64,000 nt of DNA from Siphonodentalium dalli (taxonomy: Eukaryota > Mollusca > Scaphopoda > Gadilida > Siphonodentaliidae). The DNA lies in assembly GCA_032622095.1 (NCBI GenBank), contig CP136064.1, forward strand, positions 126,221,605 through 126,285,604. Direction: 5' to 3'. The first letter of the stretch is position 1; every line of letters starts with the position of its first letter. The position numbers and the translations under genes were made by a program. A model generated the notes under the pieces. The model was not told where the DNA came from and searched no databases. It worked only from the letters and a program-made list of their open reading frames with translations. Shown here piece after piece: positions 56,519 through 64,000 of the stretch.

Positions 56519-57385
56519 TCTACTATATATTTTGAGACTTCCGTATATATGTGTGTATATGTGTATGTGGGTACTTCATAGAATCGAAAACGGCTGCACG
56601 GATCGAGCTCAAATTTCGTATATAAGTGTAAAAACCAACGGGGATCGTCGACGTCGCGTTTTGGACAAGCTCTGAGCCCTCATTCTCCACTCCGAATCGT
56701 CAAAATCACCACAAACGACAATTCGGGGTTAAGGCATCAACGATCTTTATATTGACCGTATTTGGAGTCGTTAACCGACTAACTCTCTTTATTGCCATCG
56801 ACGTTGCTAAACGGTTAACCATGCGTACGAAACTACGGACGCTAAACGCGAAATGCATTTATCTCGATTAAAAAGGCAGAATTAACGTGTTGTGCGATTC
56901 TTATGTCTGTCGTTCCTAGGAACGGGGGAAATTTTCAATCATACCTCTTTTAGGGACGGGTACTGCGTGTTGTGTGAAAACAAAAAATGCGTGTTGTGTG
57001 ATTCTTAGGTCTGTCGTTCCTAGGCACAGTGGAAATTTTCATCGGGTCAGTTTTTCCGCCCGATGTACCTCAAATCATACCTCTTTTAGGGACGGGTACT
57101 GCGTGTTTAGTGATTATTATGTCTTCTTCACCTTAATCGGGTAAAATAAGGTCTAATCGGGTAAAATATTGAAAAACCAAAAATTAAATAAAAAAAATTC
57201 AAAAATCCAGTAAATTAAAAATGCACGGGTATAATATTGAAAACCCCAAAATTAAATTAACAAATTAATCGAAAAAATTAATTTTAAAATCCGGTAAATT
57301 AAAAATGCGCAATTAACTCATGTTATAAACAAAAAAATAATATTAACTCATTGAAAACGCCGCCAGTGGCGGGCTAACCTGCTAG
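56519..57385 (+). mobile_element. Helitron unit D
   Basis: 867 bp. Starts TCTACTATATATTTTGAGAC, then TTCCGTATATATGTGTG, as in the array consensus. Ends CGCCAGTGGCGGGCTAACCT then GCTAG. Contains GAGCTCAAATTTCGTATATA, the palindrome CGTTCCTAGGAACG at 56911, CTCTTTTAGGGACGGGTACT twice, and A-rich sequence near the 3' end. Confidence 0.75.
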
Positions 57386-58524
57386 TCTATACTATATATT
57401 TTGAGACTTCCGTATATGTGTGTGTGTGTGTGTGTGTGTGGGTACTTCATAGAATCGAAAACGCGTGTACAGATTGAGCTCAAATTTCCTATGTAAGTGT
57501 AGAATCCCACCGACACCGCCGTGGTCGCGTTTTGGAGAAGCTCAGAGCACCCGTTCTCCAATCTCAGTCACAAAAAAACGGCACTGCAGTGGTTAATCAA
57601 GTGATAATTTAATGAGCGTTTGTTTTTGACGCATCGCTATAAAGAGCGTCTGTTTACCATTCAACGTTATTAGCATCTGCAGAGAGATATACGGGAACAA
57701 TAATTTTGAGTGGTTTCCTATGCGGGGAGATTTATTGGATGCCATAGTACTCTTACAACATCATTCTTATAGTATGTATGACACTTAAGTCAGGGCTTAG
57801 GGGGGTAGTTAGTGTGGATATAGGCATAATGCTTCTCAGAAATCCCGGCACAATTTCGTATTTACGCAATCGCAACGTTATCGCTCGAAATTTATTATGC
57901 AGAGAGATATACGGGAACAAGTGCTTTCCTATTTTTAGAACGCAACACATGATACCAAACAAAATTACGTCGCGTTGGTGATGGGGTTCACGACGGGATT
58001 AATTGACTGTCCGCTCTTTGCGAGGTTGGGATTCACGACGGGATTAACTTTGACAACCTCTATCGGGCTGCTCAATGGCCACGGGCAGGTTAAAAAAAAT
58101 CATACCTCTTCTGGGTCTGGGCGTGTATTGACATGAGCGTGTGGTGTTCCCAAGAACGCAGAGCGTGTTGTGTTCCTACGAACGCGGATCGGGTAAGTTT
58201 TTCCGCCCTAGGTGAGCTCAAACTTCGTATATAAGTGTAAAAACACACGGGGATCGTCGACGTCGCATTGTGTGAAACATTCTTATGTCTGTCGTTCTTA
58301 GGAACGGGGGAATTTTTCATCGGGTCAGTCTTAACCTTCAAACGGGTACCCACAAATTATATATTGTGACCCCGACATGACCTTGACCTTGAAAATGATC
58401 AATTCAAGGTAAAATAGGGTAAAATATTGAAAAACCCAATATTAACTCATTGAAAAACACAAACAAAACATAAAACATTGTCATGTTTCTGACCAAGCAC
58501 GCCAGTGGCGGGCTAACCTGCTAG
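57386..58524 (+). mobile_element. Helitron unit E
   Basis: 1139 bp, start TCTATACTATATATTTTGAG, end GGCTAACCTGCTAG. The leading part has (GT)n at 57418-57440 and GAGCTCAAATTTCCTATGTA. The block at 57610-57980, with TAGTATGTATGACACTTA and TTATCGCTCGAAATTTATT, recurs at 62530-62820 in unit J. Confidence 0.75.
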
Positions 58525-59604
58525 TCTCCTATATATTTTGAGACTTCCGTATATATGTATATATGTGTGTGTGTGTGTGGGTACTTCATAGAATCGAAAT
58601 CGGCAGGTCGGATCGAGATCAAATTGTGTATATAAGTGTCAAAACACACGGGGATCGTCGACGTCGCATTGTGGACGAGCTCTGAGCACTCCTTGACCAT
58701 TAAAGTGCGACATTTGTTTCAATACGATGGGTTTCGCTATCTATTCGCTCGCGATCCAAGAGGCGTAACTCTACATTTTTTATATCTGTATATGTATCTT
58801 TTTATATCTATATTCACTTCAAACTGCTAAACACGTTGAGTCAAAACTTGCCAATACCTTCCAAAATATAGAATTTACATTTTCTGATATATACATTTCT
58901 TGTTACGGCTGAAAATCTTAGTCTATTTTCGATACATTCAGATTTTAAAGCTATAAACTTACACCCCTCAATTCGTGCTAACTCACGCAGCTTATATGGC
59001 TGCTAAAATTTACTAAATACGAGGCACTGTGATACGTCCCAGAATCTGAAGGGACTTCCACTGCCTCAAGCCGTGAATGCCAACAACAACGACATTGTTG
59101 GACTCGCCAAGCCGCGAATGCCAACAACAACAACGACGTTGGCGAGAACGCAGCTTATATGGCTGCTAAAATTTAGTAAATACGAGGCACTGTGAAACGT
59201 CCCAGAATCTGACGGGACTTCCACTGCCTCAAGCCGTGAATGCCAACAACAACGACATTGTTGGACTCGCCAAGCCGTGAATGCCAACAACAACGACTTT
59301 GTTGGCGAGAAAACACACAATGCTATTTTCTCCTTACGGCAATGTGATAATTTTCGGGTGGGCCAAGCCGTGAATGCCAACAACAACGACATCGTTGGCA
59401 TACCTCTTTTAGGGACGAGTATCATAATTCCTCTTGATTAAACAATTTTTCATCGGGTCAGTTCTTTCCGCCCGATGTACCTTAAATCTTTTAGTGATGG
59501 GTACCATAATTTCTCTTGATTAAAAAAGCACAATTAACTCATTGAAAAGCCAAAAAAGTGTCATGTTTCGGACCAACGCCGCCAGTGGCGGGCTAACCTG
59601 CTAG
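58525..59604 (+). mobile_element. Helitron unit F, with SINE-body-like insert
   Basis: 1080 bp, start TCTCCTATATATTTTGAGAC, end GGCTAACCTGCTAG. Two copies of a segment at 59029-59063 and 59190-59228 read GTGATACGTCCCAGAATCTG (with variants) then ACTTCCACTGCC. The same GATACGTCCC and GGGACTTCCACTG lie at 52471 and 52506 in the U2-headed SINE. Several GCCAACAACAACGACATTGT hairpin motifs. The minus frame 59066-59425 is repeat-derived. Confidence 0.75.
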
Positions 59605-60531
59605 TCTAGATATATATTTTGAGACTTCCGTATATATATGTGTATGTGTGTATATATGTGTGTATGTGGGTACTTCATAGAATCGAAAACGGCTGCGCGG
59701 ATCGAGCTCAAATTTCGTATATAAGGGTAAAAACCTACGGGGATCATCGACGTCGCATTTTGGACGAGCTCTGAGCACTCCTTGACCCTTAAAGTGCGAC
59801 AATCGTTTCGATACGATGGGGTTCGCTATCGATTCGCTCGCGATCCAAGAGGCGTAACTCTACATTTGTTATATCTGTATATGTATATTTTTATATCCAT
59901 ATTCACTTCAAACTGTTAAACACGTTGAGTCAAAACTTGCTAATACCTTCCAAAATATAGAATTTACATTTTCTGATATATACATTTCTTGTTACGGCTG
60001 AAAATCTTAGTCTATTTTCGATACATTCAGATTTTAAAGCTATAAACTTACACCCCTCAATTCGTGCTAACTCACGCAGCTTATATGGCTGCTAAAATTT
60101 ACTAAATACGAGGCACTGTGATACGTCCCAGAATCTGACGGGACTTCCACTGCCTCAAGACGTGAATGCCAACAACAACGACATGGTTGGACTCGCCAAG
60201 CCGTGAATGCCAACAACAACGACTTTGTTGGCGAGAAAACACACAATGCTATTTTCTCTTTACGGCAATGTGATAATTTTCGGGTGGCCTCAAGCCGTGA
60301 ATGCCAACAACAACGACATTGTTGGAATACCTCTTTTAGGGACGGGTATCATAATTCCTCTTGATTAAACAATTTTTCATCTGGTCAGTTCTTTCCGCCC
60401 GATGTACCTTAAATCTTTTAAGGATCGGTACCATAATTTCTCTTGATTAAAAAGGCACAATTAACTCATTGAAAATCCAAAACAATGTCATGTTTCGGAC
60501 CAACGCCGCCAGTGGCGGGCTAACCTGCTAG
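59605..60531 (+). mobile_element. Helitron unit G
   Basis: 927 bp, start TCTAGATATATATTTTGAGA, end CTAACCTGCTAG. Nearly identical to unit H in the first 150 bases and to unit F for most of its length (CTCGCGATCCAAGAGGCGTA, ACACGTTGAGTCAAAACTTG). It carries the SINE-like phrase once, at 60117-60154. High identity between neighbours implies recent array growth. Confidence 0.75.
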
Positions 60532-61237
60532 TCTAGATATATATTTTGAGACTTCCGTATATATATGTGTATGTGTGTATATATGTGTGTATGTGGGTAC
60601 TTCATAGAATCGAAAACGGCTGCGCGGATCGAGCTCAAATTTCGTATATAAGGGTAAAAACCTACGGGGATCGTCAACGTCGCATTTTGGACAATCTCTG
60701 AGCACTCATTCTCCACTCCCAATCATCAAAATCACCGCAAACGGCACTTCGGGGGTTAAGGCATCAACGATCTTTATATTGACCATATTTGGAGTTGTTA
60801 ACCGACTAACGCTCTTTATTGCCATCGGCGTTGCTAAACGGTTACCCATGCGTGTTGTGTGATTCTTATGTCTGTCGATCCTAGGAACGGGTGAATTTTT
60901 CATCGGTTCAGTTTTTCTGCCCGATGTACATTAAATCATACCTCTTTTAGAGACGGGTACTGCGTGTTGTCTGATTCATATGTCTTCTTCACCTTTATCG
61001 GGTAAAATAAGGTATAATTGGGTAAAATATTGAAAAACCAAAAAATTAAATTAAAAAATTAATCCAAAAAATTAATTCAAAAATCCAGTAAATTAAAAAT
61101 GCACAATTAACTCATGTTATAAACAAAAATTTAATATTAACCCATTGAAAAAAAAATAAAAATAAAAAAAAAATTTAAAAAATTTAAAAATTGTCATGTT
61201 TCTGACGAACGCCACCAGTGGCGGGCTAACCTGCAAG
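60532..61237 (+). mobile_element. Helitron unit H (3' end CAAG)
   Basis: 706 bp, start TCTAGATATATATTTTGAGA. Ends GGCTAACCTGCAAG, where the consensus is GCTAG, so the terminal tetranucleotide has a T-to-A change. The 3' hairpin reads CCACCAGTGGCGGG, with one mismatch. Ends preceded by A-rich sequence at 61146-61190. Confidence 0.7.
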
Positions 61238-62326
61238 TCTATCTACTATATTATTTGAGACTTCCGTATATATATATGTGTGTGTGTATATATGCATATG
61301 GGTACTTCATGGAATCCAAAACGCGTGTACAGATTGAGCTCAAATTTCGTATATAAGTGTAAAATCCCACGGAAACCGTCGTGGTCGCGTTTTGGAGAAG
61401 CTCAGAGCACCTCTTCTCCCTTCCCAATCATCAAAATCACCGCAAACGCCACTTCGGGTTATAGGCAACAACGATCTTTATATTGACCATATACGGAGTT
61501 CTTAACGACGAACGCTCTTTATTGTCATTGGCAGTTTGTTTACCGAGCACCGACGGCCATTCATTAGATCAGTGCGTTTGTCGCATTCATTCGAACAGTG
61601 CTTTACTGTTATTCATGTTATCAGACTGCATTGTTATCATTCATTCGATAGCATTGCATTCATCTGACCACTGTTAGCAGACTGCATTGTTACATTCGAT
61701 AGCAGGCCATTAATTCGATCAGTGCTTTACTGCCATTCATGTTATCACGCATTGCATTCATCTGACCATTGTTTGTTTTCAATTCAATGCAATGTTATCG
61801 CTCGAAATATTATGCAGAGAGATTTCACGACATTAGGACGGGTACGGGCAGGTTAAAAAAAAGGAAAACAAAGAATGTGTTGTCTGTCGTTCCTAGGAAG
61901 GGGGATTCATATAACGGGTACGGGCAGGTTAAAAAAAAGAAAACAAAGAATGCGTTGTCTGTCGTTCCTAGGAAGGGGGAATTTCTACGGTTAAATTATT
62001 AAATTTAAAAAACATTAAATTCATGTAAAAAAAATGTGTCTGTCGTTCCTAGGAAGGGGGGATTTCTACGGGTAAATTTTTCCGCCAGAAACCAAAAATT
62101 TAATTAAAACAATTTAAAATAACAAAAATTTAATAATAAAAAAATCAATTCAGAAAAAAAATATATTAAATTTAAAAAACATTAAATTCATATTAAAAAA
62201 TAAAAAACAAAAATAACAAAAAATATAATTAAACAAATGCAGCACAAGTGTCTCGGAACCTGTTGCAATTGCTTTTTCGAACAAAGCCATGGGACGAATG
62301 CCGCCAGTGGCGGGCTAACATGCTAG
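61238..62326 (+). mobile_element. Helitron unit I
   Basis: 1089 bp, start TCTATCTACTATATTATTTG, end GGCTAACATGCTAG. Interior duplication: GCATTCATCTGACCA at 61657 and 61754, CAGTGCTTTACTG at 61598 and 61720, and ACGGGTACGGGCAGGTTAAA at 61839 and 61915. A conserved stretch, GCAGCACAAGTGTCTCGGAA at 62240, precedes the terminal hairpin and is shared with units C and J. Confidence 0.75.
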
Positions 62327-63616
62327 TCTATACTATATATTTTGAGACTTCGTATATATATATGTATGTGTGTACTTCATAGAATCCAAAACGCGTGTAC
62401 ATATTGAGCTCAAACTTCCTATGTAAGTGTCAAATCCCACCGACACGACCGTGGTCGCGGTTTAGAGAAGATCAGAGCACCCGTTCTCCAATCTCAAATC
62501 ACCACAAAGGCACGGCGTGGGTTAATCAAGTGATTATTTAATGAGCGTTTGTTTTTGACGCATCTCTATAAAGAGCGTCTGTTTCCCATTCAACGTTATT
62601 AGCATCTGCATAGTTATACGGGAACATTGAGTGCTTGCCTATGCGGGGAGATTTATTGGAGCTCTTACAACATCATTGTTATAGTATGTATGACACTTAG
62701 GTCAGGGCTTAGGGGGGGGGGTAGTTATATGCATAATGCTTCTCAGAAATCCCGGTTACAAACCAACACTCACAATTTCGTATTTACGCAAATGTTATCG
62801 CTCGAAATTTATTCCCTGCGAGCATGGATGGCGCGCTTTGTTTTTACAGTATATACCTTTGGTATATACAGAAATCATCCCTGGTAATCACGAATATAGC
62901 ATGAGATTTCTCCCCAGATATACCGTTATAAAGCTACTGGAATCTGCCAATCTACTTATAGAATCGAAAACGCGTGTAGGAACGGGCATCCCCACGGCAA
63001 TGTCGACTTATAAGACATCTTTACTACACATGACAGCCGATGGACAATTGGTCTCTATATATGTACCAAAATTACGCCGCGTTGGTGACTGGGAAATTCC
63101 AGGGAATGCCGATTGAGCTCAAACTTGCTACCTACGGGAAGTGTCATATATATATGAGTGTGTCCTTTATAGACTCGAACCGATTGAGCTCAAACTTGCT
63201 AAATATTGACTGGGAAATTTCCGAGCCGGGAATGCCGATTGAGCTCAAACTTGCTACCTACGGGAAGTGTCATATATATGTGTGTGTCCTTTATAGACTC
63301 GAACCGATTGAGCTCAAACTTGCTAAATACGGGAAGTGTCATGGACGGGTTCATTGAAAAACAAAAAAAATCGGGTAAAATAAAAATCGGGTAAAATTTA
63401 AAAACAAAAAATTCAATTAAAAAATTAAAAAAGCACAATTAACTCATTGAAAAACAAAATAATTAACTCATTGAAAAACAAAAAATAAATTGTCATGTTT
63501 CTGACTATTGCCGAAATTTGCTGCAAATGCAGCACAAGTGTCTCGGAACCTGTTGCAATTGCTTTTTCGAACAAAGCCATGGGACGAATGCCGCCAGTGG
63601 CGGGCTAACCTGCTAG
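62327..63616 (+). mobile_element. Helitron unit J
   Basis: 1290 bp, start TCTATACTATATATTTTGAG, end GGCTAACCTGCTAG. Contains an internal tandem repeat at 63095-63345: CGATTGAGCTCAAACTTGCT recurs four times, with CTACGGGAAGTGTCATATAT between. The ORFs 62736-63116 and 63040-63357 are not recognisable as proteins and overlap this repeat. Confidence 0.75.
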
Positions 63617-64000
63617 TCTATACTATATATTTTGAGACTTCGTATATGTGTGTGTGTGTACTTCATAGAATCCAAAACGCGTGTACATATTGAGATCAAA
63701 TTTCGTATGTAAGTGTAAAATCCCACCGACACCGCCGTAGTGGTGTTTTCGAGAAGCTCTGAACACCCTTTATCCACTCCCAAATCACCGCAAAGGCACG
63801 GCGGGGGTTAAGGCAATAACGCTCTTTATCTATACCTTATACGGAGGTTTTAACAATTAACGCTCTTTATTGCAATGGACGTGGCTAAACGATACCCAAT
63901 GCGTCCGATGCGGATTCCAATGGACGTGGCTAAACGACTGACCCCATGCGTCCGAAATACGGATGCGGACGAAATGCAACTAAAAAGGCAGAATTGATCT
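63617..64000 (+). mobile_element. Helitron unit K, cut by the window end
   Basis: Starts TCTATACTATATATTTTGAG directly after the CTAG of unit J and follows the family 5' region (CGTATATGTGTGTG, GAATCCAAAACGCGTGTACA). The 3' end is outside the window. TGCGTCCGA with ATGGACGTGGCTAAACGA occurs twice at 63875-63960. Confidence 0.75.

Overview
This is an AT-rich, gene-poor stretch of an animal nuclear genome. Transposon remains and tandem repeats fill almost all of it. I see no bacterial operon, no tRNA or rRNA gene, and no intact multi-exon gene. The likely host is a marine lophotrochozoan, most probably a mollusc. Reasons: non-LTR retrotransposon relics with CR1/Jockey-like reverse transcriptase, short-tailed Helitrons, a U2 snRNA-headed SINE, a C-type-lectin exon, and the satellite carrying 'GGCCATAACTC' and 'TTATCATCCGGAAACC' with (GACGGACGCACG)n tails, a pattern I associate with bivalve and gastropod DNA. 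The taxonomic call is inference.

Layout: 1-5.3 kb is a set of duplicated repeat blocks, one copy split by a 1.56 kb TTAA-flanked piggyBac-like element (3330-4892). 5.3-10.2 kb holds a diverged duplicate pair, a decayed LINE reverse transcriptase on the minus strand (8209-9672, with a further decayed tail to about 7350) and a minisatellite. 10.3-20.2 kb carries four copies of one TTAA-flanked foldback MITE family, two PIF/Harbinger-like MITEs with three-base TAA/TTA target duplications, and two local segmental duplications. 20.3-25.2 kb is a very large inverted repeat (arms about 1.2 kb) around a 1.5 kb minisatellite; its arms carry decayed coding sequence. 25.9-27.6 kb has a similar but smaller structure. 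28.9-29.7 kb is a further TIR element. 34.1-37.7 kb is a nearly full-length but inactivated minus-strand LINE (endonuclease plus reverse transcriptase). 38.5-40.2 kb is a satellite of about 163 bp, 40.7-42.3 kb another TTAA element, and 42.4-45.0 kb diverged tandem repeats.

The only host-gene candidates are a short exon with a signal peptide (47441-47516) and an exon with the N-terminal half of a C-type lectin-like domain (50088-50313). Whether they belong to one gene is not shown.

51.2-53.6 kb is a nest of perfect palindromes, an 87 bp satellite, and a SINE whose head is the 5' end of U2 snRNA. From 53583 to the right edge the window is an uninterrupted head-to-tail array of non-autonomous Helitrons (ten complete units and an eleventh cut by the window end). 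Each 3' CTAG is fused directly to the next 5' TC. The U2-headed SINE and the Helitron concatemer are the two most notable systems here.
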